In this document: positions 52,552 through 60,915 of the stretch, one piece after another | How the letters are laid out: every line of letters begins with the position of its first letter | Numbering within the stretch: the stretch's first letter is position 1 | NCBI RefSeq assembly: GCF_963668385.1 | Contig: NZ_OY764327.1 | Coordinates: 4,188,501-4,252,500 of the forward strand | Direction: 5' to 3' | DNA: 64,000 nt | Origin: an uncultured Carboxylicivirga sp. | Lineage (GTDB): Bacteria > Bacteroidota > Bacteroidia > Bacteroidales > Marinilabiliaceae | Position numbers and translations under genes: made by a program | Notes under the pieces: model-generated | Databases searched by the model: none | What the model was told of the DNA's origin: nothing | What the model saw: only the letters and a program-made list of their open reading frames with translations

Positions 52552-54042
52552 ATGATAGTATTTGCACCTGTTATTGTACCCTTATTATTTATCATTCTTT
52601 CACTTTCTTTGAGTAAGTCTTCAAATGTGATTCAACGAATCGTGTTTATGGCTGGTAATATCATTACAATTGGAGTGGGAGTAATCATTTTGGCAACCGT
52701 TTTGTCAGAAGGAATCATTGTAGCTCAGGCCGGTGCCTGGGAAGCTCCTTATGGTATTACGCTGGTGGCCGATACCTTTTCTGGAATAATGCTTACGCTC
52801 ACATCGCTCACAGTTGGTGTGGTTAGCTTATATTCGCTGGCCTGGAAAGAAGATAATTTAAATACATCGGTTTATTATGCATTAATCTTTGGGCTTCAGA
52901 TGGGAATGAATGGGGCCTTTGTGGCGGGTGATTTATTCAATCTATATGTATGGTTTGAAGTAATGTTGATTTCATCCTTTGTATTGATATCATATGGAAG
53001 TGGTAAAGTACAGCTAAAAGGCACTTTGAAGTACGTTACCATGAACCTGGTATCATCCTTTTTCTTCGTAGCTGGTATTGCCGTATTATATGGCGAGGTT
53101 GGTACTTTAAATATGGCTGATCTGGCATATCGTGTACGGGAGATGGGAAGTGAGTTAAATATCTTTGCCCCATCAGCACTTATTTTAATGGGATTTGCAG
53201 TTAAGTCTGCTATCTTTCCATTTTACTTCTGGCTACCCGATTCATATCATACACCACCGTTGCCTGTTTCAGCATTATTCTCTGGTACTTTAACTAAAGT
53301 GGGAGTATATTCAATGATACGATTCTTTTCATTGATTCATGTTGAAGGAGATATGTTTTATAACCAGCTTTTTCTGTTTATTGCATCTGCTACCATGATA
53401 TCAGGTGTATTGATGGCAACTTCGCAATTTGAAGTACGTCGATTATTGAGCTTTCATATTGTATCGCAGATTGGATATATGATTCTGGGGCTTGGGTTAT
53501 TTACCAAATTGGCCCTTACAGGTGCAGTGTTTTATATTATTGGTCATTGTGTAGTAAAAACCAATTTGTTTCTACTGAGTGGTATTAGTTATAAATATAC
53601 AGGGACTTTCGATTTAAAAAAGAGTGGAGGTCTGATAAAAAAGAATCCTTTTGTAGCCATTTTGTTCTTTATTTCTGCCATGGCTTTGGTTGGGATTCCT
53701 CCATTATCCGGGTTCTTTGGTAAATTTATGCTGATAAAAGCTGGTATTGAATCTAAAGAGTTTATTCATGTCAGCAGTGCTTTAGGGGTGAGTTTCCTTA
53801 CATTGTTTTCAATGGTTAAGATCTGGAATGAAGCTTATGCGAAAGATTTACCTCAATCAGTTTTAGATAGTGGTTTTAAATGGGGCAGACCATCCAATCA
53901 GTTGATTGTGAGCTCTGTTATATTGGTACTTGTTACATTGGGCTTAACCCTTGGTAGTAAGTTTATTATTGATATATGTAGCAATGCTGCTGATCAGTTG
54001 CTCAACATTGATGGATATATTAAAGCGGTATTAAATAAGTAA
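52552..54042 (+). CDS. mnhD: Na+/H+ antiporter subunit D (NuoM/N-like)
   Basis: The 496-residue, about 14-helix protein carries the antiporter-like residues Glu136 (YVWFEVMLISS), Lys in GFAVKSAIFPFYFWLP and Lys in SGTLTKVGVY. The text DSYHTPPLPVSALFSG is the usual MrpD loop. The length agrees with MrpD (493). It is one of the two ion-moving subunits together with A. The gene lies 25 bases after C and 3 before E. Confidence 0.93.
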   Translation: MIVFAPVIVPLLFIILSLSLSKSSNVIQRIVFMAGNIITIGVGVIILATVLSEGIIVAQAGAWEAPYGITLVADTFSGIMLTLTSLTVGVVSLYSLAWKEDNLNTSVYYALIFGLQMGMNGAFVAGDLFNLYVWFEVMLISSFVLISYGSGKVQLKGTLKYVTMNLVSSFFFVAGIAVLYGEVGTLNMADLAYRVREMGSELNIFAPSALILMGFAVKSAIFPFYFWLPDSYHTPPLPVSALFSGTLTKVGVYSMIRFFSLIHVEGDMFYNQLFLFIASATMISGVLMATSQFEVRRLLSFHIVSQIGYMILGLGLFTKLALTGAVFYIIGHCVVKTNLFLLSGISYKYTGTFDLKKSGGLIKKNPFVAILFFISAMALVGIPPLSGFFGKFMLIKAGIESKEFIHVSSALGVSFLTLFSMVKIWNEAYAKDLPQSVLDSGFKWGRPSNQLIVSSVILVLVTLGLTLGSKFIIDICSNAADQLLNIDGYIKAVLNK

Positions 54043-54045
54043 GCT

Positions 54046-54372
54046 ATGACAAGAGTGTTTTATTTCATATTATTTGTTCCATATTATTTGGGAATGTTGA
54101 TTAAGTCAAACTTCATCATAGCAAAATCTATTGTTGGATCACTAAAGAAATGTGATCCGCCAGGGATTATTGCAATTGATATCGAATTGAAATCCAAAAT
54201 GGGAATATTGGCTTTGGTTAATGCAATAACTATGACGCCTGGTACTTTATCGCTCGATATTTCAGAAGACAGAAAGAAACTGTACATACATGGAATGCAT
54301 ATTCATAGTAGAGAGAGCTTTGTAGCTGATATCAAAAAGCTGGAAAAACGTATAAAAAGATTTTTAATATGA
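54046..54372 (+). CDS. mnhE: Na+/H+ antiporter subunit E, short form
   Basis: The 108-residue protein matches the C-terminal two-thirds of MrpE: FVPYYLGMLIKSNFIIAKSIV, then MGILALVNAITMTPGTLSLDI, and a cytosolic end with LYIHGMHIHSRESFVADIKKLEKRI. B. subtilis MrpE has 158 residues, so about 50 N-terminal residues (two helices) are missing. No earlier start in frame is available because subunit D ends four bases before. The short form may still be functional. It overlaps F by four bases (ATGA). Confidence 0.85.
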   Translation: MTRVFYFILFVPYYLGMLIKSNFIIAKSIVGSLKKCDPPGIIAIDIELKSKMGILALVNAITMTPGTLSLDISEDRKKLYIHGMHIHSRESFVADIKKLEKRIKRFLI

Positions 54373-54671
54373 TAGCAATAGCTGTACCTTATATAATTGG
54401 TGTTTTATTGTTGGCTTTGATTTTAGTTGTAATCAGGTTAGTGAAAGGTCCATCAACACCCGACCGTATTATTTCCTTGGATATGATAGGTTCCATACTA
54501 ATTGGTCTAATTATTTGCCTTGGAATATTAAAAAACAATAGTATCTATCTGGATGTGGTACTAATTATCTCTCTCATTCTGTTTATGGGAACTGTTGGAA
54601 TGTCGAAATATTTAACCGAAAACGAAACAAATGATGGAAATAGCGATCATAATCATACTGGTTCTAGGTAG
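54369..54671 (+). CDS. mnhF: Na+/H+ antiporter subunit F
   Basis: The 100-residue protein has three helices with family text VIRLVKGPSTPDRIISLDMIG between the first two. It has a slightly long hydrophilic end (ENETNDGNSDHNHTGSR). The length agrees with MrpF (94). It overlaps subunit E by four bases and subunit G by 41. Confidence 0.9.
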   Translation: MIAIAVPYIIGVLLLALILVVIRLVKGPSTPDRIISLDMIGSILIGLIICLGILKNNSIYLDVVLIISLILFMGTVGMSKYLTENETNDGNSDHNHTGSR

Positions 54672-54963
54672 TTTATTAATGCTTTTGGGAGCAATCGGAT
54701 TACTACGCTTCCCCGATATATTTATGCGAATGCACGCAGCAACAAAGGCACCGTCTTTGGGTGCGATGTTGTTGCTTTTAGGCTTTGTATTGTACTTCAC
54801 TACCTGGTCAATTGTTCTCAAAGCAATTCTAATTATTGTATTTATTTTCATTACAACACCGGTTGCTTCGCATGCTATAGGAGCAACTGCACATCATTTA
54901 AAAATAAAAAAGTGGGATAGAATGAAGATCGATGATCTCGAAGAGGATAAGAAAAATCAATAG
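54631..54963 (+). CDS. mnhG: Na+/H+ antiporter subunit G
   Basis: The 110-residue protein has three helices and family text MLLGAIGLLRFPDIFMRMHAATKAPSLG, TWSIVLKAILIIVFIFITTPVASHAI and AHH after it. A charged tail follows. The start codon (ATG at 54631 or 54634) lies inside subunit F. It ends the operon; a hairpin follows the stop. Confidence 0.9.
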   Translation: MMEIAIIIILVLGSLLMLLGAIGLLRFPDIFMRMHAATKAPSLGAMLLLLGFVLYFTTWSIVLKAILIIVFIFITTPVASHAIGATAHHLKIKKWDRMKIDDLEEDKKNQ

Positions 54964-54996
54964 TCAGATGGGAGTATTATTTTTCCTAATCTGACT
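54962..54996. terminator. hairpin between mnhG and the Xre gene
   Basis: AGTCAGAT (54962-54969) pairs with ATCTGACT (54989-54996), with a further GGA/TCC inside. It covers the last codons of the Xre gene and starts at the mnhG stop. Without a long T-run it is a weak or two-way terminator. Confidence 0.5.
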
Positions 54997-55186
54997 CATC
55001 TAATTCAAATATTTCATTCACTTCTGTTTCAAAAACTTTTGCCATTTTTAATGCTAAAACAGTTGAGGGTATGTATTTTCCCAATTCTATAGCATTAATT
55101 GTTTGACGACTTACAGAGATTAACTTAGCCAACTCAGCCTGAGTGATGTTCTTTTTAGCTCTTTCAACCTTTATTGTGTTTTTCAC
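54986..55186 (-). CDS. small Xre-family DNA-binding regulator
   Basis: The 66-residue protein is almost only a helix-turn-helix: IKVERAKKNITQAELAKLIS, VSRQTINAIELGKYIPS, then TVLALKMAKVFETEVNEIFEL. The recognition helix is SRQTINAIE. This compact type often controls its own operon together with a membrane protein; here that partner gene is 11 bases upstream on the same strand. Two 18-bp repeats at the operon promoter are likely binding sites. Confidence 0.9.
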   Translation of the reverse strand: MKNTIKVERAKKNITQAELAKLISVSRQTINAIELGKYIPSTVLALKMAKVFETEVNEIFELDESD

Positions 55187-55197
55187 GATCTGCTAGA

Positions 55198-55659
55198 TTA
55201 AGAGTTAGTATCAAAGGCGAATTTCCACTTTTTATAGTAATTGTAAACGATTACATAAACAATAAGTTGGAACTGTAGTATGTAGAATCCTTCCAGTTTG
55301 ATATCTCCGTTTATTATAAACAGAATAGCAGCGATTATCCATGTAATAAAAAGAGACTTTGCTAAACTGATATAACGTAGTTTCTGAATAAACTCATCTT
55401 CTTCTTTTTCTTTTGAGAACATGTAACACAGGAATCCACTGAATGATACGATTAGACTAATCCAAGTTAGAATTATTTCAGATTCTTGAGAAATAATATT
55501 AATCACGCTTCGGATGTTTGTATTATTTTGATACGTCATTCTGCCATCCTGCCATCCTGCAATAATATCATTTACACTTGCTGAAAATGATAAAACAATT
55601 GCTATAATTACTAAGCTAATTCCAACTCTTTTAAAATAATAAGGTAAGTAAGACTTCAT
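55198..55659 (-). CDS. small membrane protein, partner of the Xre regulator
   Basis: The 153-residue product from 55659 has four hydrophobic helices (VGISLVIIAIVLSFSASV; IILTWISLIVSFSGFLCYM; LFITWIIAAILFII; FQLIVYVIVYNY) and a cytosolic charged loop (FSKEKEEDEFIQKLRYISLA) after the second. A longer frame to 55734 needs a TTG start and would run through the operator repeats and promoter, so 55659 is preferred. It recalls the membrane proteins paired with tiny Xre regulators, with unknown role. Confidence 0.75.
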   Translation of the reverse strand: MKSYLPYYFKRVGISLVIIAIVLSFSASVNDIIAGWQDGRMTYQNNTNIRSVINIISQESEIILTWISLIVSFSGFLCYMFSKEKEEDEFIQKLRYISLAKSLFITWIIAAILFIINGDIKLEGFYILQFQLIVYVIVYNYYKKWKFAFDTNS

Positions 55660-55682
55660 AGTTATAAGATTAAATTTTGAAT

Positions 55683-55729
55683 CAAAAGTAAAGTATACAT
55701 TACATATAAACAAGTAAACATTACATATA
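55683..55729 (-). promoter_or_regulatory. promoter and double operator of the membrane-protein/Xre operon
   Basis: On the minus strand TTG (55713-55711), a 20-base spacer and TACTTTTG (55690-55683) make a full -33/-7 promoter. Two direct repeats, AAGTATACATTACATATA (55691-55708) and AAGTAAACATTACATATA (55712-55729) on the plus strand, are spaced by 21 bases, two helix turns. One fills the -33/-7 spacer and the other covers the -33. Confidence 0.75.
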
Positions 55730-55886
55730 GTCAAATTTTATTTACAAATGATACGTAGGTAGTGATAATATAGCTCAAAACCTTATAATAGATACTTGTT
55801 GTTTATGAGGAGTAATAAAAGAGATAATACTCTTTAGATTTCTTATTTTTGAATAGCTTAGATAGTTTAAAAGCCTTTTAAAGCAC

Positions 55887-55894
55887 TATCTTTG
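55887..55894 (+). promoter_or_regulatory. -7 element of the ABC-F gene
   Basis: TATCTTTG is an exact TAnnTTTG match 16 bases before the ATG at 55911. The transcript would start near 55901, which supports the ATG over the TTG at 55905. The -33 region is weak. Confidence 0.5.
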
Positions 55895-55910
55895 CACAAA
55901 TTTTTTGCGA

Positions 55911-57860
55911 ATGGTATCGATTAATCAGTTGACTGTTGATTTTGGAGGTTTTAAGTTGTTTGAGGATGTTTCATTTTTGATCAATCCCAAGGATCGTATT
56001 GGTTTGATTGGAAAAAACGGAGCAGGTAAATCAACTTTGCTTAAAATTATTGCTGGACATATGGAACCTTCTTCTGGAATTGTAACTAAGCCCCGTGATT
56101 TTAAGATAGGTTATTTGCCTCAGCATATGAATTACACTGATACCCGTAATGTGATCGATGAGGTTGAACAAGCTTTTTCTGAGATTAAAGATTTAGAAAG
56201 GGAGATTGAGTCTATTAATCAGGAAATTGCTGAGCGTATTGATTATGAATCGGAGTCATATATGAAATTGCTCGATCGTTTAAATGAAAAAACAGAGCGT
56301 TTTAATATAATGGGTGGTGCTAATCATACAGGTTTGATAGAATCAACTTTAAAAGGTTTAGGGTTTGAACAGTCTGATTTTATGCGTAATACTGGTGAAT
56401 TTAGTGGAGGGTGGCGTATGCGTATTGAACTCGCTAAAATTCTTCTGGAACAACCTGATATTTTTCTTTTGGATGAGCCAACCAACCATTTGGATATCGA
56501 TTCGATTCAATGGCTCGAAGATTTCTTGAAAACATATAGCGGTGCTGTTGTATTGATTTCGCATGATAAGGCATTCTTAGATAATATTACCAAACGCAGC
56601 ATTGAAATATCGTTGGGACGTATTTATGATTATAAAGCTAACTATTCGCGCTTTATGGAATTACGTCAGGAGAGAAGAGAACAACAATTAAATGCTTATA
56701 GGAATCAACAAAAAAAGATTGAAGATACCGAGAAGTTCATTGAACGTTTTCGATATAAGGCTACTAAATCTGTTCAGGTTCAATCGCGTATTAAGCAACT
56801 CGAAAAGATTGAGCGAATAGAGGTCGATGAGTTTGATAAAGCCGCTTTAAATATAAAATTTCCAGCGGCTCCTCGGTCAGGCACTATTGTTGTGAAAGCT
56901 GATAAACTCACAAAAGCCTTTGGCAATTTATTGGTATTAGATGAAGTAGATATAGCCATTGAGCGAGGAGAGAAGGTTGCATTTGTTGGGCGTAATGGAG
57001 AAGGTAAAACTACTATGTCGCGCATAATAATGAATGAATTAGCCTATCAGGGTAAACTTGAAATGGGGCATAATGTGAAAATAGGCTATTTTGCACAGAA
57101 TCAGGCCGAACGTTTAGATGATAATCATACTATATTTGAAACGATCGATTTTGTTGCTACTGGTGATATTCGTACTAAAATACGTGATTTATTAGGTGCA
57201 TTTATGTTTAGTGGCGATACGGTGGATAAAAAAGTAAGTGTATTATCCGGGGGAGAACGTACTCGTTTAGCAATGGTAAAACTGTTGTTAGAGCCGGTAA
57301 ATTTACTAATCCTCGATGAGCCAACCAACCACCTTGATATGCGCTCTAAAGATATATTGAAGGAGGCTTTGAGAGATTTTGAAGGTACTGTAATATTAGT
57401 ATCTCACGATCGTGAATTTTTGGATGGATTAGTCGATAAGGTATACGAATTTCGTCATCATAAAATAAAAGAATATTTGGGTGGAATCTACTATTTTCTG
57501 GAAAAGAAAAAACTGGAGAACCTCAACGATTTAAATGTAAAAGCTACTGTTACTGCTCAAAATGCTGAAGAAAAAACGGAATCAGCTTCAAAACTTTCGT
57601 ACGAAGAAAGAAAAGAACTAAGTAAAAAGGTTAAGAAAGCAGAACGTGCTGTGACGGAATTTGAAGCGGGTATTGCAAAGTTAGAAGAAAAGTTAGAGCA
57701 ACTTACCGAAGCAATTAGTCAACCTGAGAATGCTGGGGATGAACAAATGTTTAAAGATTATCATCAGGTAGAAAAGGATTTGGAAATACAAATGGAAGAG
57801 TGGGAAAATGCTCAAATTCAATTAGAAGAATTACAGGAACAAAAAAATAAACTGGATTAA
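55911..57860 (+). CDS. ABC-F family ATPase (Uup/EttA type)
   Basis: The product from 55911 has 649 residues and two ABC domains without membrane helices. The first has GLIGKNGAGKSTLL, SGGWRMRIELAKIL and FLLDEPTNHLD; the second has FVGRNGEGKTTMSRI, LSGGERTRLAMVKLL and LILDEPTNHLD. The basic inter-domain linker contains RFRYKATKSVQVQSRIKQL. An acidic coiled coil ends the protein (about 570-649). ABC-F proteins bind the ribosome E site and relieve stalls or confer antibiotic tolerance; the Uup-like coiled coil suggests a housekeeping role. rlmB starts 3 bases later. Confidence 0.93.
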   Translation: MVSINQLTVDFGGFKLFEDVSFLINPKDRIGLIGKNGAGKSTLLKIIAGHMEPSSGIVTKPRDFKIGYLPQHMNYTDTRNVIDEVEQAFSEIKDLEREIESINQEIAERIDYESESYMKLLDRLNEKTERFNIMGGANHTGLIESTLKGLGFEQSDFMRNTGEFSGGWRMRIELAKILLEQPDIFLLDEPTNHLDIDSIQWLEDFLKTYSGAVVLISHDKAFLDNITKRSIEISLGRIYDYKANYSRFMELRQERREQQLNAYRNQQKKIEDTEKFIERFRYKATKSVQVQSRIKQLEKIERIEVDEFDKAALNIKFPAAPRSGTIVVKADKLTKAFGNLLVLDEVDIAIERGEKVAFVGRNGEGKTTMSRIIMNELAYQGKLEMGHNVKIGYFAQNQAERLDDNHTIFETIDFVATGDIRTKIRDLLGAFMFSGDTVDKKVSVLSGGERTRLAMVKLLLEPVNLLILDEPTNHLDMRSKDILKEALRDFEGTVILVSHDREFLDGLVDKVYEFRHHKIKEYLGGIYYFLEKKKLENLNDLNVKATVTAQNAEEKTESASKLSYEERKELSKKVKKAERAVTEFEAGIAKLEEKLEQLTEAISQPENAGDEQMFKDYHQVEKDLEIQMEEWENAQIQLEELQEQKNKLD

Positions 57861-57863
57861 GAT

Positions 57864-58598
57864 ATGGCAAAAGATCAAATGGTATTTGGTATTCGTGCAG
57901 TAGTTGAAGCAATTGCAGCAGGAAAGGAAATAGATAAGGTTTTTATCAAAAAAGGACTGCAGGGAGATCTTTTTCAAGAATTTATGGATGAGGTTAAAAA
58001 CAGTAAAGTTCCATTTCAGTTTGTGCCTATTGAGAAGTTAAATCGTATAACGCGAAAAAATCATCAAGGTGTTATAGCTTTTATTTCGCCTGTTGTTTAT
58101 CAGGATGCAGAGCAGTTGATTCAAATGTTATACGATGAGGGTAAAGAACCGTTTGTAGTTGTACTTGATCAGTTGACCGATGTAAGAAATGTTGGGGCAA
58201 TAGCGCGAACAGCTGAGTGTGTGGGTGTTAATGCTATTATCATTCCAGATAAAGGAAGTGCTCCAATTAATTCTGATGCAATAAAAACATCTGCGGGAGC
58301 ATTGCATACGCTTCCCGTTTGTCGAACCTCTAATTTGTTTAAAACAGTGGAGTATTTAAAGAATAGTGGTCTCAAATTAGTTGCAGCAACGGAAAAAGGA
58401 GCTCAAGATTATGATAAAATAGATTATTCTGGACCTGTAGCTTTAATAATGGGATCGGAAGATACCGGAATCTCAAATCAATTGCTTAAAATAGCTGATT
58501 ATAAGAGTTGTATTCCAATTAAGGGAGAGATTAAATCGCTAAATGTATCCGTTGCAGCAGGTGTGTTGATGTACGAGATATTAAAGTCAAGAAGCTAA
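57864..58598 (+). CDS. rlmB: 23S rRNA (guanosine-2'-O)-methyltransferase RlmB
   Basis: The 244-residue protein has an N-terminal RNA-binding part (MVFGIRAVVEAIAAGKEIDKVF, then RITRKNHQGVIAFI) and the SpoU methyltransferase domain with its three motifs: LTDVRNVGAIARTAECVG, LIMGSEDTGIS and IPIKGEIKSLNVSVAAGVLMYE. The knotted fold binds S-adenosylmethionine and methylates G2251 in the peptidyl-transferase region. It is 3 bases after the ABC-F gene, forming a ribosome-related pair. Confidence 0.9.
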   Translation: MAKDQMVFGIRAVVEAIAAGKEIDKVFIKKGLQGDLFQEFMDEVKNSKVPFQFVPIEKLNRITRKNHQGVIAFISPVVYQDAEQLIQMLYDEGKEPFVVVLDQLTDVRNVGAIARTAECVGVNAIIIPDKGSAPINSDAIKTSAGALHTLPVCRTSNLFKTVEYLKNSGLKLVAATEKGAQDYDKIDYSGPVALIMGSEDTGISNQLLKIADYKSCIPIKGEIKSLNVSVAAGVLMYEILKSRS

Positions 58599-58694
58599 AA
58601 TAGTTATGAACAGGTTATATTGCCTGTAAATAAAGGAAATTTGACGGCTTTCTACGATGGTTTTGAACAAAAGTTTCAATTAAACTGGCAACAT

Positions 58695-58762
58695 AAATTT
58701 GATTTTTCTCATTTTGTTCCTAAATTCGGAAGGTTTTGCGATGAAGAAAAATCAAATTTTTT
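58695..58762 (+). terminator. long hairpin terminator of the ABC-F/rlmB pair
   Basis: AAATTTGATTTTTCT then CAT (58695-58712) pairs with ATGAAGAAAAATCAAATTT (58741-58759) with one bulge, and the loop has a small TTCC/GGAA stem. A run of T follows to 58762. The next start codon is 17 bases further. Confidence 0.75.
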
Positions 58763-58779
58763 AATCAAAAACATCGTTT

Positions 58780-59841
58780 ATGATCCACAAGGAACGAGTC
58801 CTAAAGGCGCTTAATAACGAGCAACCGGATAGAGTGCCTTTTTTCTATTGGGACGTACCCGAATTTGGTGTTAAGATGATGAAACACCTAGGGTTAGAGA
58901 ATCGAGATCAACTTCTTGAATACTTAGATGTTGATTTTCGATGGGTGGAACCAGACTATGTTGGCGATCAACTTATCCAAGATGATGGCAAGAAAAAGGT
59001 AGACATATGGGGAGTTGGATATTCAAAAGTCAAAAATGGCGATTTTGAATATTGGGAAGCTACTAATTTCCCATTACAGGGAATTACCGATCCTGCTGTT
59101 CTCGAAGATTACAACTGGCCGACCACAAATCTGTTTGATTTCACAACTTTAGAATCAAAAATCGAAAAGTACAAAGATTTTGCAATTATGACCGCTCCTG
59201 GTTATTCTTCGCCTGGTCTTTTTCGTATTATCCAACGTTTATTGGGGCGCGATGCTTTTCTGGATGTAATTATGTATCATCCTAAGTTTTTTGATAAATT
59301 ATCGCAAAAAATTGTCGGTTTTTATACCGATTTCATTGCTGACTTTTTTAGTAATGGGGGCGATAAAATTGATTTCATTCGTATTGCTGACGATTTTGGA
59401 ACTCAAAGTGGATTAGCAATTAGTAATGATATCTGGGAGCAGTATTGTAAACCTGCCATTGAGGCTTACACTAAAATTCCGAATGAACACGGAGTTAAGT
59501 TTTACATGCATTCCTGTGGTGGAGTGCGTAAGTTATTACCTGAATTTATAAGCTTGGGAGCAAGTATTCTCGATCCGATTCAGACCCGTGCTTTTGGGAT
59601 GGAACCTCAAGGATTGAAAGAAGATTTTGGTAATTACATTACTTTTTGCGGTGCTCTAGATGAAGAATTATTACTTCGAGGAGGAACACCAAAACAAGTA
59701 AAAGAAGGTGTTAAAAATCTTTTGGATATGATGGCTCCAAAAGGTGGCTTTGTGCTAGGCCCGTCACATAAGCTAAAAGTTGAAACACCTGTCGAAAACG
59801 TAGTTGCTATGTATGAAGCAGCTAAAGAATGGACCTATTAG
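58780..59841 (+). CDS. UroD-superfamily protein (zinc methyltransferase-like)
   Basis: The 353-residue protein has the UroD barrel fold: NEQPDRVPFFYWDVPEF at the start, RIADDFGTQSGL near 201-212, and GFVLGPSHKLKVETPVENV at the end. The MtaA/MtbA-type zinc ligand set is present as His244, Cys246 (FYMHSCGG) and Cys290 (ITFCGAL). That set is absent in true uroporphyrinogen decarboxylase HemE. The protein thus probably transfers a methyl group to or from a corrinoid or thiol; no corrinoid protein gene is near. It begins 17 bases after a terminator. Confidence 0.75.
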   Translation: MIHKERVLKALNNEQPDRVPFFYWDVPEFGVKMMKHLGLENRDQLLEYLDVDFRWVEPDYVGDQLIQDDGKKKVDIWGVGYSKVKNGDFEYWEATNFPLQGITDPAVLEDYNWPTTNLFDFTTLESKIEKYKDFAIMTAPGYSSPGLFRIIQRLLGRDAFLDVIMYHPKFFDKLSQKIVGFYTDFIADFFSNGGDKIDFIRIADDFGTQSGLAISNDIWEQYCKPAIEAYTKIPNEHGVKFYMHSCGGVRKLLPEFISLGASILDPIQTRAFGMEPQGLKEDFGNYITFCGALDEELLLRGGTPKQVKEGVKNLLDMMAPKGGFVLGPSHKLKVETPVENVVAMYEAAKEWTY

Positions 59842-59862
59842 TCATTGAATAATCGCATTACT

Positions 59863-59900
59863 AAGCCTTATCTCTTTGGAGTTAGGGCTTTTTTATTTTT
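59863..59900 (+). terminator. terminator of the UroD-superfamily gene
   Basis: AAGCCTTA at 59863-59870 pairs with TAGGGCTT (59883-59890) with one G-U, then CTC/GAG inside, a 4-base loop, and TTTTATTTTT after it. Confidence 0.75.
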
Positions 59901-59970
59901 TATCACAACTATAGATTAATTGTATTTTATATAGTAGATTCGTCTTCTGTTAAATTAATAACTATAAATT

Positions 59971-60873
59971 ATGAAGAAGTTTTTATTGGTTTGTTGCTTA
60001 TTTGCCATCTCATTAGCTGGAATGGCTCAGTTGCGTTATAATCTTGAGATTGGTAAAAAGTACCGACTAAAGCAACTAACTACCCAAGACATTACTCAAA
60101 CCATTCAGGGTATGACTCAAAATATTAAGAATACCATTGGAGGTGATATCGCAATTTCAATAAAGTCTAAATCGGCAGATGTCTATACATCGGATTTTGT
60201 TTTTGAAAATTTGATATTTAAAATGGAAAGTCCAATGTTTTCAATGGGTTATGATTCAACTGACGAAAATCAGGAAGAAAATGCAATGAGCAGCATGTTT
60301 AAAGCAATAGTTGGTCATACTTTTTCAATGAAATTTAATAATAGAGGTGAAGTATTGGAAGTTAAAGGATTTGATAGCTTGTTGGAAAAAATGAAAACAG
60401 CAGCAGGTTCAACAGCAGCTGCCGGTGCTATTGAAGAAAGTTTAAAAGGGCAATTTAGTAACGAAAGCTTAAAGCAGAATTTGGCTTCGATGCTTATTGT
60501 TTATCCTGATGATAAACCCAAAACAGGTTTAACCTGGAGTAAAACATTGGAACAAAGTGGAGGAATGCCTTTAGTTAGCAAGTATACTTATAAAGTAACA
60601 GCTGCTAATGGAAGTGTAGTTGAAATGGAAGGTGATGGAACTATGGCAACTAAAGAAGGGTTTTCACAAGAAAATATGGGTATGACGCAACATTTCGATT
60701 TAAAAGGTGACGTTAAAATGAGCGCAAAAATTGATGCCAAAACCGGATGGCCAATTAGCATGAAGCAATTTCAGGATTTAGATGGTAATGTATCTATCGA
60801 ATCCGCTCAGTTACCTGCACCAATGGAAATGCCAATGTCTATTAAAGGAGAATCAACTTATACTGCTTACTAG
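59971..60873 (+). CDS. DUF6263-like secreted protein
   Basis: The 300-residue product has a signal peptide ending in GMAQ (residue 19). The mature part starts LRYNLEIGKKYRLKQLTTQDITQ and holds strand pairs such as HTFSMKFNNRGEVLEVKGFD, LIVYPDDKPKTGLTWSKTL and ISMKQFQDLDGNVSIES. It resembles DUF6263 of Bacteroidetes, with no known role; it looks like a beta-rich periplasmic or surface protein. It has terminators on both sides and stands alone. Confidence 0.7.
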   Translation: MKKFLLVCCLFAISLAGMAQLRYNLEIGKKYRLKQLTTQDITQTIQGMTQNIKNTIGGDIAISIKSKSADVYTSDFVFENLIFKMESPMFSMGYDSTDENQEENAMSSMFKAIVGHTFSMKFNNRGEVLEVKGFDSLLEKMKTAAGSTAAAGAIEESLKGQFSNESLKQNLASMLIVYPDDKPKTGLTWSKTLEQSGGMPLVSKYTYKVTAANGSVVEMEGDGTMATKEGFSQENMGMTQHFDLKGDVKMSAKIDAKTGWPISMKQFQDLDGNVSIESAQLPAPMEMPMSIKGESTYTAY

Positions 60874-60890
60874 TAAATATTATTAGAATA

Positions 60891-60915
60891 AAAAAGGGCC
60901 TATTGGCCCTTTTTT
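60891..60915. terminator. bidirectional terminator between convergent genes
   Basis: AAAAAGGGCC (60891-60900), the loop TATT, and GGCCCTTTTT (60905-60914) form a perfect 10-bp stem with A and T flanks. It overlaps the last base of the minus-strand gene. Confidence 0.85.

Noticed and set aside
54986..55659. Toxin-antitoxin pair
   Set aside because: The partner of the Xre gene is a four-helix membrane protein with no known toxin motif; an autoregulated membrane module fits better.
58620..58814. Plus-strand 64-codon frame before the UroD-superfamily gene
   Set aside because: It has no ATG start, runs through the long terminator hairpin and overlaps the next gene.
58780..59841. Assignment as uroporphyrinogen decarboxylase HemE
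   Set aside because: The His244/Cys246/Cys290 zinc set and the DDFGTQSGL segment fit the methyltransferase branch; no heme gene is near.
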